20,674 bases of DNA from NCBI RefSeq assembly GCF_035762905.1, contig NZ_DASUCC010000013.1:1-20674 (forward strand). Reading direction: 5' to 3'. A program made the translations under genes and the position numbers. Positions 1 to 7,332 of the stretch are shown here, one piece after another (positions within the stretch are counted from its first letter, which is position 1; each line of letters opens with the position of its first letter). The stretch is from DASYTH01 sp035762905 (lineage in GTDB: Bacteria; Actinomycetota; Actinomycetes; Mycobacteriales; Pseudonocardiaceae). The notes beneath the pieces are model-generated. The model did not search any database. It was not told the origin of the DNA and saw nothing but the letters and a program-made list of their open reading frames with translations.

Positions 1-92
1 TCCTGGTGCGGCTCGGCGGCCTGCTCGCGGTCGCGGTCGCCATGGGCTGGATCGCCACCCGCGCGTTCCGGTCCTATCAGCGCTCGCTCTGA
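1..92 (+). CDS. C-terminal end of a membrane protein (partial), possibly an ABC-type permease
   Basis: Only the last 29 codons are in the window, read in the frame that begins at base 3 and ending at TGA 90-92. The peptide has a hydrophobic stretch (LLAVAVAMGWIA) followed by a short basic tail ending in FRSYQRSL, which is the shape of a final transmembrane helix with a cytoplasmic end. ABC-2 type permeases often end this way, but too little is present to assign a family. The next strong structure downstream on the same strand is the hairpin at 191-217, which could end this transcript. Confidence 0.5.
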   Translation, partial: LVRLGGLLAVAVAMGWIATRAFRSYQRSL

Positions 93-544
93 CCGCCATG
101 GGTCAGCGTGGCGACGACCGCACCGTTGATCCATAGTGGACTGTCCGGGTTCATCGCGATCAGACGTAGTTGGTCCAGGCGCCCGGTCTGCTCCTGGCCG
201 GCTGTGCCGGCCAGGAGTTCGGCGCGGCCGGCCACTCCCAGGCCGGCAACAGCGCGGTTTCGTAGCCGGGGCGGGCGTCGAACAGTGCGACCACCCGTAA
301 TTCGGCGGCGGCGCCGTCGACAAGCCGGCTCCGCGTGGTTTCGCCGGACAGCGCGGCGTCAGATGCCCCGGTCACGCCCGGTGAGGCGCGTGACGATCCG
401 ACCGAAGGGATGGGACAAACTGGCCGCGAGCGCGGTGAACCTCGGAAAGAAGAAGAACCCCCCGAGCCCCGCCGCGAACAGCGGTACCGCGATCAACGGC
501 CCCCGCGTGATACTCGCAACGGTGATGGCCGAGCCGGTGACCAC
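77..544 (-). pseudogene. Decayed or frameshifted coding remnant, family not recognised
   Basis: Between the permease tail and the DUF3558 gene no single intact gene is convincing, but the minus strand has protein-like stretches in three successive frames. From 544 (a GTG) to 359 there is a peptide with one hydrophobic segment (PLIAVPLFAAGLGGFFFF). From 375 a second frame reads RLVDGAAAELRVVALFDARP and stops at 160. A third frame, open across about 77-270, reads RLDQLRLIAMNPDSPLWING and stops at 77, inside the permease tail on the other strand. Joining the second and third frames needs a shift near 255-265, close to the hairpin at 191-217. A broken gene is the simplest reading. A pair of small real genes or a sequencing error are alternatives. 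Confidence 0.3.
191..217. terminator. Perfect 12-bp inverted repeat with 3-nt loop (terminator-like hairpin)
   Basis: The arms CTCCTGGCCGGC (191-202) and GCCGGCCAGGAG (206-217) are exact reverse complements separated by TGT. No T-tract follows on either strand, so this is not a classical intrinsic terminator. Strong GC hairpins without a U-tail are common transcript ends in actinomycetes. It lies 98 nt past the stop of the membrane protein on the plus strand. Confidence 0.5.
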
Positions 545-620
545 CTGACCGGTTGCTCGCAGGTCATCCGCGCCGCCCCGGTGAACTCCGGCCGCATCCG
601 CCGCTGCCAGCTGAAAAAGA

Positions 621-1277
621 TCACCTCCGGCTTCCCGTCCCCCGCGGTGACCGTGCAGTGGCCGCGCGCTCCGCGCGGTCGCAGCGTGGCCCGCCGGCGC
701 CGCCTTCGGATGTCCCCTTCCGCACGGCGTCCAGGTCGCCATCGGTCACCATGATCGCAGTGCGGTCGGCGACACCGACGAACAACCGGCACAGGCCATG
801 CCTCGATTCGAGCTCACCGTTGGCGCGGATCACGGGATAGTCGCCGATGGTCGCCACGGTCCAGGACGCGCACCCATCCCTGCCCTCGCACTGCTGGGCG
901 ATCGCGGCCAGCCCACTGTCGGTCTGCACCCGGACACTCAGGACATCGACCGCATTCGAGCCGCTCTCCCCGGCGCGCCATACGCACGCCAACCGACTGC
1001 CGGTCCGTTCCTCCTCCGCGACCGGCACGCCGAGTTCACCGGCCCGCTGCTCGGGAATGAGCTGGCATGGCGCATCCCGAAACCCATTGGTGTCCAACGG
1101 GTTCGGCACGGCCGGAACGGCAAGCGCCACGCCCCCGCTGGTCCTCGTGCCGGCAGCAGCGGGCGGTTCCGGGTCGCCGGAGCACCCCGCGGCCAGCGCG
1201 CCGATGAGAACGATGACGGCGAACGCCGCCGCGTTCACCGCCGGCGTCCGGGCAGTCCCTGCCAAGGTCCTCTCCAT
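621..1277 (-). CDS. DUF3558-type lipoprotein
   Basis: Encodes 218 residues. The N-terminus has basic residues, a hydrophobic stretch (AAFAVIVLIGALAAGC) and a lipobox-like end ALAAGC at about residue 32, so the mature protein should be a lipid-anchored exported protein. After a Gly/Pro/Thr-rich spacer comes the DUF3558 pattern: NPLDTNGFRDAPCQLIPEQ, then a Cys-containing core (LACVW, GCASWTV, GLCRLFVGVAD) and a C-terminal CDRAERAAT segment. The function of DUF3558 proteins is unknown; they are very common in Pseudonocardiales. ATG 1277 has only a distant GAAAGG (about 17 nt away). An ATT codon 12 nt upstream of that ATG lies closer to the GAAAGG, and in-frame ATGs further upstream (up to 1343) have no better site, so the start is uncertain. 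The last residues (SPRGTGSRR) look less family-like and could reflect a late frameshift. Confidence 0.75.
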   Translation of the reverse strand: MERTLAGTARTPAVNAAAFAVIVLIGALAAGCSGDPEPPAAAGTRTSGGVALAVPAVPNPLDTNGFRDAPCQLIPEQRAGELGVPVAEEERTGSRLACVWRAGESGSNAVDVLSVRVQTDSGLAAIAQQCEGRDGCASWTVATIGDYPVIRANGELESRHGLCRLFVGVADRTAIMVTDGDLDAVRKGTSEGGAGGPRCDRAERAATARSPRGTGSRR

Positions 1278-1387
1278 CGTCGACGCAATGGTTACCTTTC
1301 GCACTCGGCCGGTCACTCTAGCCATTGGGGAGCCAAACCCCACGTCAACTGACGGGCCGCGCGCCCACCTTGGCTACCATGACGGCC

Positions 1388-1460
1388 GGGCCGTTAGCTC
1401 AATCGGCAGAGCTGCTGACTTTTAATCAGTAGGTTCCGGGTTCGAGCCCCGGGCGGCCCA
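1388..1460 (+). tRNA. tRNA-Lys, anticodon TTT
   Basis: A full cloverleaf can be folded. The acceptor arms are GGGCCGT and GCGGCCC (one G-U pair). The anticodon stem GCTGA/TCAGT encloses the loop CTTTTAA with anticodon TTT. The T stem is CCGGG/CCCGG with loop TTCGAGC, and the discriminator base is A. No CCA is encoded. A TACCAT hexamer at 1375-1380 sits 7 nt upstream of the mature 5' end and fits a -10 box; no clear -35 was seen. Confidence 0.97.
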
Positions 1461-1647
1461 CGACCTCAGCCGGCAGCTGTCCGCGGAGAGCGCGGACCAG
1501 GTCGGTCGTCATCATGTTTGGGGGCCGGGCCCCCAAACCTCCCACGGTGCGAGCTCCTCGCCCTGGCCAGGCTGATCTTGGTGGTCTTCGACCGGCGCTT
1601 CGTGGGCTGCGGGGCTTTCGCTCGGGTGGTTGTTGGTCCGCCGACTT
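1461..1647. other. Non-coding stretch between tRNA-Lys and a secreted-protein gene
   Basis: It holds the perfect hairpin at 1517-1537 and no gene I can support. On the minus strand a basic peptide-like reading (TKRRSKTTKISLARARSS) continues past the downstream side of the neighbouring gene in another frame, without a start or ribosome site of its own. The stretch could be a dispersed intergenic repeat. Confidence 0.5.
1517..1537 (-). terminator. Perfect 10-bp inverted repeat, likely terminator of the secreted-protein gene
   Basis: The arms TTTGGGGGCC (1517-1526) and GGCCCCCAAA (1528-1537) are exact reverse complements around one base, so in RNA the inner pairs would open to form the loop. 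It lies 110 nt past the stop of the minus-strand secreted-protein gene. Arms ending in A/T runs are typical of intrinsic terminators that work in both directions. Confidence 0.55.
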
Positions 1648-2724
1648 TCATGGGGTGCCGGTGAAGTTGGTGGCTTGGAGGTAGGTGGTGGGGCCCAGGG
1701 GGAGGGTGAGGGTGGTGGAGAGGGGGGTCGACACGGTGAGTTTGAGGCGTTGGTTGGTGAGGGTGAGGGGGGTGTGGACCGGCAGTTTCAGGGTGCGTTG
1801 GCCTAGGCAGAACGACAGCGGGGGGGAGGTTTGGGTTAGGAGGTGCTCGGTGGTGGCGTCGGTGGCCCAGAGGCGGTAGGTGGGGGCGACGGCGAGGCCG
1901 AGGGTGCAGGGGGTGACCAGGGTGAAGCGGGCACCTGAGGGGAAGCGGCCGGTGAGCGAGGGGGCGCTGAACCAGGTTGGGGCGGTGAGCAGGTTGACCG
2001 ACAGGGTGCCGGCCGGGGCGGGGGTGGTGTTCATCGTGAAGGCGCCGGCGGTGCCTGGCGTGTGCACGCCGTGCAGGTAGAGGCGCAGGGTGTGCGGGAG
2101 GGCCTCGACCCGGACGGCGTCCACCGAGGCCCAGAACAGGCCCTCGGTGTTGACCTGGGTGAACCGGAGGCGGACGGTCTGGCCGGCGTACGGGGACAGG
2201 TCGAAGGTGAAGCGGGTGGGGGGCAGGGACAGCGGGGCGCCGGCCTCGGTGCGGAAGATCTCGGCGAGCACGGCCACCGTGTCCACCGGCGCGGCCGGGT
2301 CGACCAGGTCCACCCGGTACTGCTGGTTGGGCCCGGTGGCGCAGTCGAGGGTGTCCGGGGTGTGCAGGGCCGGCGCGCTCGTGCGGTAGTAGAGGAAGAA
2401 CGACAGCAGGCTGGCCGGGCCGGGCGGCACCGCGACGTCCTGGTACAGGATGTGCGTTCCGGGGCCGGTCTGGTCGGTGACCGCGGCGAAGTCGCCCTCC
2501 GGGGCCGGCGGGATCATGGCGCCGATCAGCGGAGTGGTCGTGCTCCCGGTCGCGAACCAGCCGCCCGGCCCGCCGCCGCACGGCTTGGCCACCGTCCAAC
2601 CGGCCGTGTCGCCGTTCTCGAAGCCGCCGTTGTCCGTGTCCGCGGCCGCCTCCGAGGTGGTGAGCGCCGCGAGCAGCAGCCCGGTCAGGAGGATGGTTCC
2701 GACCGCGCGCCAGGTCCGCCGCAT
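1648..2724 (-). CDS. Secreted protein with a jelly-roll-like N-terminal domain
   Basis: Encodes 358 residues from ATG 2724, chosen because GGAGG sits about 6 nt upstream and the protein then opens with a typical signal peptide (MRRTWRAVG, hydrophobic 8-21, cleavage likely after AAA at 28). The mature start NGGFENGDTAGWTV, followed by beta-rich sequence with YQDVAVPPG and TFDLSPYAGQTVRLRF, is the usual pattern of galactose-binding-like or carbohydrate-binding jelly rolls. The pattern LRFTQVNTEGLFWASVDAVRV closes the domain near residue 205. About 150 residues of Thr/Pro/Leu-rich beta sequence follow, with paired Cys (PCTLGLA, SFCLGQ), suggesting an Ig-like second domain. No catalytic motif was seen. 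It diverges from the beta-propeller gene at 2880. The 3' third is unusually C-rich on the coding strand. Confidence 0.8.
   Translation of the reverse strand: MRRTWRAVGTILLTGLLLAALTTSEAAADTDNGGFENGDTAGWTVAKPCGGGPGGWFATGSTTTPLIGAMIPPAPEGDFAAVTDQTGPGTHILYQDVAVPPGPASLLSFFLYYRTSAPALHTPDTLDCATGPNQQYRVDLVDPAAPVDTVAVLAEIFRTEAGAPLSLPPTRFTFDLSPYAGQTVRLRFTQVNTEGLFWASVDAVRVEALPHTLRLYLHGVHTPGTAGAFTMNTTPAPAGTLSVNLLTAPTWFSAPSLTGRFPSGARFTLVTPCTLGLAVAPTYRLWATDATTEHLLTQTSPPLSFCLGQRTLKLPVHTPLTLTNQRLKLTVSTPLSTTLTLPLGPTTYLQATNFTGTP
1690..1727 (+). other. G-run cluster able to form a G-quadruplex
   Basis: On the plus strand, runs of three or more G occur at 1690-1693, 1698-1702, 1704-1706, 1710-1712 and 1722-1727 with loops of 1-9 nt; the first four runs have loops of 1-4 nt and satisfy the simple four-run rule. 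A further run series lies at about 1761-1772. The plus strand is the template strand of the secreted-protein gene here. Confidence 0.4.
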
Positions 2725-2879
2725 GATGCGCCTCCGTCCATTCGAAACGGTGATCACGTCGTCGCGCGTTGTGACTGTCGCCGGGACCCGAACCGCCGTT
2801 ACCCGCTCGCCCGATGGACCACCCATGTGGGTGCGGGCAAGATCATCTGATCCCGGTGGGATCGGTCAGACTGGATGGC
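2725..2879. promoter_or_regulatory. Divergent promoter region of the secreted protein and the beta-propeller gene
   Basis: Three inverted repeats lie in 155 nt: GTGATCAC (2750-2757), ACCCA/TGGGT around TG (2821-2832), and GATCCC/GGGATC around GGT (2849-2863). The last sits 17 nt before ATG 2880 and could be an operator or a leader hairpin. No convincing -35/-10 pair was recognised. Confidence 0.4.
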
Positions 2880-4079
2880 ATGAGGGCCGAGGACGGGTCG
2901 GGGGTGACCGGTCGGCAGTTGGCGATCGGGTTGCTGCTGGTCGCGGTGGCGGTGGGGGTGGCGGTTCCGATTCTGCGGGTGGAGCCGGTGGCGAGGGAGC
3001 GGGCGACCGAGTTGCCTCGGATGACCGAGCCGACCGCGGGGGCGGACGTCGGGCAGTACACGGTGCCGGTGGTGTATGACGTGGACTTCGCGGGGGCCGG
3101 GCGCGGGTATGCGCTGTGGGGGCGGTGCACGGACGGGGCGGACTACCGGTGCGAGCGGCGGCTGCTGGTCACCGAGGACGGGGTGCGGTGGGCGGAGCGG
3201 CCGTTCGGGGTGCCGGAGCTGGCGGCGCCGGAGAAGCTGGTCGGGCGGGTGGTGGCGCTCGGTGGGGACCGGCTGGTGCTGACCGACCTGGCCGACGGTG
3301 GCCGGCATGACCGGTACTACAGCGGCGACGCGGGACGTAGCTGGCGGGTCGCGTCGACCACGCCGGATCTGCGGGTGAGCCGGATACCGGCGGACGCGGT
3401 GTTGGAGACCCGGTGCCTGGAGCGGATGCCGCCGGAGAGCGACTGCTCGTGGCGGCGGGTGGTGGTGTCGCTGCCGGACTCCGGCGAGCGGGCCTGGCTG
3501 GTCGACCTGCCCCCGCTGGACGCGCCGACGCCGAGCCGGCGGCCGGCCCCGGACGGCAGCTGGTGGGTGTCCGGGCGGGACCGGGCTACCGGGGCGCTGT
3601 CCGTCGCCAGCAGCCGGGACGGCGGCGCGAGCTGGTCGGTGGTGCCGTTGCCGGTGGTGCCGGGCACCGTGGCCGACCAGGTGTCGGTCACCGCGGCCGG
3701 GTCGGCCGTGTACGCGCTGGCCACCGGCCGGCGCCCGGACGGCTGGGAGCCGCGCTCGCTGATCGCGATCTATCAGAGCACCGACGGCGGGCGGAGCTGG
3801 ACGCAGACCTGGTGGGCCAACGGCAACCCGCCGCGCACGCTGGGCGGCGACGCGGTGGTGCTGCCGGACGGCGCGCTGTTCGTGGCACCGGACGACGTCG
3901 GACCGGCCTACCGCAGCGTGGACGGCGGACGCAACTTCGAACCGGTGCAGGACGGGCCGCGGTTCCACTCGGTGCGCCGGACCTGGGGCGGCTACCTGGC
4001 GGTGACCACCGGCGGGTCCGGCGGCGGGTTCCTCACCTCGCCAGACGGCGTGCGCTGGGCGGACGTGCGCTTCGGCTGA
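2880..4079 (+). CDS. Membrane-anchored Asp-box (BNR/sialidase-like) beta-propeller protein
   Basis: Encodes 399 residues from ATG 2880. Residues 13-32 (QLAIGLLLVAVAVGVAVPIL) form a single membrane anchor or uncleaved signal, with the rest outside. The outer part has repeated Asp-box patterns S/T-x-D-x-G-x-x-W: YYSGDAGRSWR, ASSRDGGASWS, YQSTDGGRSWT, YRSVDGGRNFE and LTSPDGVRW. These mark turns of a six- or seven-bladed propeller as in sialidase-like and Vps10-like folds. No set of sialidase catalytic residues (Arg triad, FRIP) was seen, so it is more likely a binding or scaffold protein than a glycosidase. The ribosome site is weak (GGATGGC next to the start). The 3' end overlaps the tail of the opposing dynamin gene by 47 nt. 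Confidence 0.8.
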   Translation: MRAEDGSGVTGRQLAIGLLLVAVAVGVAVPILRVEPVARERATELPRMTEPTAGADVGQYTVPVVYDVDFAGAGRGYALWGRCTDGADYRCERRLLVTEDGVRWAERPFGVPELAAPEKLVGRVVALGGDRLVLTDLADGGRHDRYYSGDAGRSWRVASTTPDLRVSRIPADAVLETRCLERMPPESDCSWRRVVVSLPDSGERAWLVDLPPLDAPTPSRRPAPDGSWWVSGRDRATGALSVASSRDGGASWSVVPLPVVPGTVADQVSVTAAGSAVYALATGRRPDGWEPRSLIAIYQSTDGGRSWTQTWWANGNPPRTLGGDAVVLPDGALFVAPDDVGPAYRSVDGGRNFEPVQDGPRFHSVRRTWGGYLAVTTGGSGGGFLTSPDGVRWADVRFG

Positions 4080-5508
4080 GGATGCCCTCGCAGGTGCGCA
4101 CCAGCACGCGGCAGGCGTCGGCGGCGCGCCGAGACAGCATCGGGTTCTCGGCGTGCCGGCGCCATCGGTCCAGTGTGGACAGTGCGGTACGGCGCAGGTC
4201 GTCCGGGCCGGCCTCGGCGGGCAGACCCAGGCGCACTGCGGGGGCCGCGCCGGAGTCCCCGAGCAGCCGTTCGGCCTCGGTGGACAGCGGCTGCGGCAGC
4301 CGCACGGCACCCGAGCGCAGCGCGCCGAGCAGCCGCAGCTCGGCGAACTCGTGCGCGCCGGCCAGGATCCGCTCCACCGCAGCGGCAAGGCCCCGGCCGT
4401 CATCACCGCCGGCCCGCAGCAGCCGGTCCATGGCCAGCAGCGCCGAGCGGGCCTTGAGCAGGTCGCGCCGCTCGGCGAACTGCACGTGCAGCACCCGCTG
4501 CAGGTCGGCCAGCCCGCTGCGACCGACCAGCTCGGTGGACAGCGTGGCCGGGCTGCGCACGCCCTGCCGGATCAGCATGGTGGCCAGCCGGATGCCGAAC
4601 AGCCCGAACCGGTGCACCAGCGCCCGCCGGGTCTCGTCACCGGCCAGGAACCGGTCGGCGGACAGCAGGGCGGCGTCCAACTCGTCGCGTGGCGCGTCGG
4701 CCAGCGCCGCCAGCGCGGTGAACTCGGCCTGCCGCAACGTGCGGCCGGTGTGCGCGAGCAGCCCGGCCACCGCGACCACGTTCTGGCACAACCCGGCGAG
4801 CGCCGGCTCGGACCGGTAGCGGGTGGCGATCGCCCGCGCGGAGAGCATCGCGTCCACCCGGCCGCCGCCGATCTCGTCGGCCCGGGAGATCACCGCGACC
4901 GCGTTGACCGCGGTGGCCCTTGCCACGCCCTGGTCCCGGAACGACTCGAGGAACTCGGTGTCGGTCACGTGCAGGTGCCGCATCAGGTAGAGCACCGCGT
5001 CGGCCTCGGTGGGGGTCTCGTCCTCCGGGTCCAGGAAGCGCAGCGTGCGCCGGGCCACGTCGGTGGACAGCGACGCGATCCCCGGGGTGTCGATCAGCGT
5101 GGTGCCGCGCAGGCTCTGCGCCGGCCAGTCCACCACCAGCCGGTCCACCCGCTCGGCCGCGGTGCCGCCCAGGTCGATGGTGAGCGCTCCGTCCCGGCGC
5201 ACCACCGGCAGCGGGGACGGAGCGCCGTCCTTGGGATACAACGTGATCCGTGGGCTGGCGCCGTCCCGGTACCAGGTCACCACCCGGGTGCACTCGCCCG
5301 CGTCGGTGGGCGCGACCGCCTCGCCGACCAAGGCGTTGAGCAGGGTGGACTTGCCGGCCTTGACCTTGCCGGCGATCGCCACCCGCAGCGGCTCGTCCAG
5401 CCGCTCCAGCTGGCGGCGCAACAGTTCCACGGTGCGCGGCTGGTCCCGGTAGGTGTAGACGGCCAGGCGCAGCACCTTGCGCACGGCATCCGACAGGTTC
5501 TCAGTCAT
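4033..5508 (-). CDS. IniC-like dynamin-family GTPase
   Basis: Encodes 491 residues. The GTPase domain has G1 GKVKAGKST at 47-55, a G2 Thr at 74 (ECTRVV), and G3 DTPG at 140-143. The G4 position reads SRAD (208-211) rather than N/TKxD, so guanine recognition may be weakened. The rest is helical, as in bacterial dynamin-like proteins. Dynamin-family GTPases bind and remodel membranes, and members often act in pairs. In mycobacteria IniA and IniC are such a pair, encoded next to each other in the same order. The start ATG 5508 overlaps the stop of the IniA-like gene as ATGA, and AGGAG lies about 7 nt upstream, so the two are translationally coupled. The 3' end lies inside the opposing beta-propeller gene. 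Confidence 0.88.
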   Translation of the reverse strand: MTENLSDAVRKVLRLAVYTYRDQPRTVELLRRQLERLDEPLRVAIAGKVKAGKSTLLNALVGEAVAPTDAGECTRVVTWYRDGASPRITLYPKDGAPSPLPVVRRDGALTIDLGGTAAERVDRLVVDWPAQSLRGTTLIDTPGIASLSTDVARRTLRFLDPEDETPTEADAVLYLMRHLHVTDTEFLESFRDQGVARATAVNAVAVISRADEIGGGRVDAMLSARAIATRYRSEPALAGLCQNVVAVAGLLAHTGRTLRQAEFTALAALADAPRDELDAALLSADRFLAGDETRRALVHRFGLFGIRLATMLIRQGVRSPATLSTELVGRSGLADLQRVLHVQFAERRDLLKARSALLAMDRLLRAGGDDGRGLAAAVERILAGAHEFAELRLLGALRSGAVRLPQPLSTEAERLLGDSGAAPAVRLGLPAEAGPDDLRRTALSTLDRWRRHAENPMLSRRAADACRVLVRTCEGILSRSARPPSARRLAR

Positions 5509-7316
5509 GGCTTCTCCTGAAGCAGACCGCGGGCCTGACGCTGCACCGCGTCCAACCGGGACAGCTCGGTGGAAAGCTCGGCCAGCCGGGCGTCCCGCTC
5601 GCTCTTGGACGCCTTCACCGAGTTCTGCGCCGCCTGCAACGACTCCTGCACCGAGCGCTTCATCTGCTCGGCCTGTGCGGTGAAGTGATCGCGCAGGTCC
5701 CGCTGCACCACCCGGAGCATGTCCCGGGAGTCCTTGCCCACCCGGAAGGTCACGTCGTCGATGTAGCGGCGCAGCGCGGTCTTCGCGTCGTTCTGTCGCC
5801 GGGTGACCAGTCGCTTGCGCTCGTCGCCGATGCTGCGCCCACCGAGCAGCACGCCGGCCCCGACCGAGATCGGGTTCAGCAGCGAGAGCCCGATCAGCGT
5901 GCCGAGCATGCCGAACATCAGCACGCCCATGTAGCCGCCCTTGAACCCGGTCAGCAACCGCCGGCCCAGCCCGAAGTTCTCGCCCGGCCGCACGCTCAGC
6001 GCGCGCACCGAGCGCAGCGCGTCCGACGGCTCGGTGCGCAGGCTGGGCAGCAGGTGCACCCGGTCCTCGTCGAAATGCTCGGCCACCCGGTTGGCCAGCC
6101 AGCGCGCCCGCTGCGTGGCCCACACGTAGTTGGCCGACGCGGCGTTCGCCACGGCCTGCTCGACCCAGGGGGCGAACTGGTCCCAGATCTTGGCCGGGTC
6201 GCCGCGGAACAGCGCCTCCTCGGCCTCGTGCATGATCTCGCGCAGCCGGTCGCGCAGGTCGTAGTCGATGTCGGCGTTGAGGTCGGCCACGCCGTCGGAC
6301 AGCGTCTGCTGCCAGCGGGCGGACCGCTCCTTCAGGCCGGTGGCGCGCTGCTCGGCGGTGGTCAGCCGGCCGATCAGCTCCTGCGCCTTCTCCGGGTTGC
6401 GCTGCGCGGACTCCTCGGCCCGCAGGCTCTCGGCGATCTGCTCGGTGACCGCGAGCACGTCGTGCACGGTCGACCGCCTGGCCAGATCGTCGGCCTGGCC
6501 GAGCACCTCGCGGCGCAGGTAGGTGAGCAGCGGCGGGTAGCCGGACTCGGTGTTCAGCTCGCTGTCGCCGCCGCGCAGCGCCTCGAACCGCAGCGTCGAG
6601 GAGACGGTGAACAGTTTCGCGTCGATGCCGGCCCGGGCCAGGTGGCCGCGGTCCAGCTCGGCGATCGTGCGCCACTCCGGGTACAGGTCGGTCTTGGTCA
6701 GCACGCAGGCCACGTTGGGGCACACGGCGATCGCCTGGCGCAGGAACTCCAGCTCCGGCGCGGTGTACTCCTGCGCCGCGTCGGAGACCAGCAGCACCGC
6801 GTCGGCCGAGGGCAGCGCGGACATGGTGGCCGCGCCGTGCACCGAGTTGAGCCCGCCGACGCCCGGGGTGTCGACCAGTTCGAGGCCACCCTCCAGCAGC
6901 GCGCGGGGCAGGCCGACCTCGATCTGGCCCAGCCGTTCCCGGTTGCCCGGGTTGCCCGACTCGGAGGCGAACTCGGCCAGCCGCTCGAGCGCTATGGGGG
7001 TCCGCTCGATCCGCTGTCCGGTCGGGTCGCCGTCCGGGTCGGGAACCCGGATCAGGGTGGCGGAAGGCGACTCCGCGTACCTGACCACGGTCGGCACGGC
7101 GGTGGCGATGTCGTCGAACACCGGGCAGACCGGCGCCCCCACCAGTCCGTTGACCAGCATGCTCTTGCCCTGCTTGAACTCCCCGACCACCAGCACCCGG
7201 ACCTGCTCGTCGAGCAGCCGGGCCCGGGCCTGGCGCAGCCGGGTCTCCAGATCGGGCCGGCGATACCCGGAGATCGCGTCGAGCGCGAGGTCCACCGCCC
7301 GCACCAGTGCCGTCAT
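5505..7316 (-). CDS. IniA-like dynamin-family GTPase
   Basis: Encodes 603 residues. Motifs are G1 GEFKQGKS at 45-52, G2 region ATAVPT at 71-76, G3 DTPG at 149-152 and a canonical G4 TKTD at 207-210. Long charged helices follow. A hydrophobic segment at about 460-493 (GVLMFGMLGTLIGLSLLNPI) matches the membrane-inserting tip of bacterial dynamins. A final coiled coil (about 515-600) is rich in Gln/Arg/Glu. Mycobacterial IniA is a known membrane-fission dynamin; function here is inferred from family. ATG 7316 follows the stop of the IniB-domain gene by 16 nt, with a GAGGGG/AGGGCGG purine stretch between, so it is probably in one operon with that gene and with the downstream IniC-like gene. Confidence 0.9.
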   Translation of the reverse strand: MTALVRAVDLALDAISGYRRPDLETRLRQARARLLDEQVRVLVVGEFKQGKSMLVNGLVGAPVCPVFDDIATAVPTVVRYAESPSATLIRVPDPDGDPTGQRIERTPIALERLAEFASESGNPGNRERLGQIEVGLPRALLEGGLELVDTPGVGGLNSVHGAATMSALPSADAVLLVSDAAQEYTAPELEFLRQAIAVCPNVACVLTKTDLYPEWRTIAELDRGHLARAGIDAKLFTVSSTLRFEALRGGDSELNTESGYPPLLTYLRREVLGQADDLARRSTVHDVLAVTEQIAESLRAEESAQRNPEKAQELIGRLTTAEQRATGLKERSARWQQTLSDGVADLNADIDYDLRDRLREIMHEAEEALFRGDPAKIWDQFAPWVEQAVANAASANYVWATQRARWLANRVAEHFDEDRVHLLPSLRTEPSDALRSVRALSVRPGENFGLGRRLLTGFKGGYMGVLMFGMLGTLIGLSLLNPISVGAGVLLGGRSIGDERKRLVTRRQNDAKTALRRYIDDVTFRVGKDSRDMLRVVQRDLRDHFTAQAEQMKRSVQESLQAAQNSVKASKSERDARLAELSTELSRLDAVQRQARGLLQEKP

Positions 7317-7332
7317 GTCCGCCCTGCCCCTC

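Noticed and set aside
847..1425. Plus-strand frame ending in SIGRAADF
   Set aside because: The ending is the translated start of tRNA-Lys, and the rest is antisense to the DUF3558 gene.
2880..4079. Active sialidase
   Set aside because: Asp-boxes are present, but the FRIP motif, Arg triad and nucleophile Tyr/Glu pattern were not found.
3413..5520. Plus-strand open frames (3413-4819 and 4153-5520) across the propeller end and the IniC-like gene
   Set aside because: Composition is Arg/Ala/Gly or His/Gln shadow sequence; the overlapping real genes have clear motifs.
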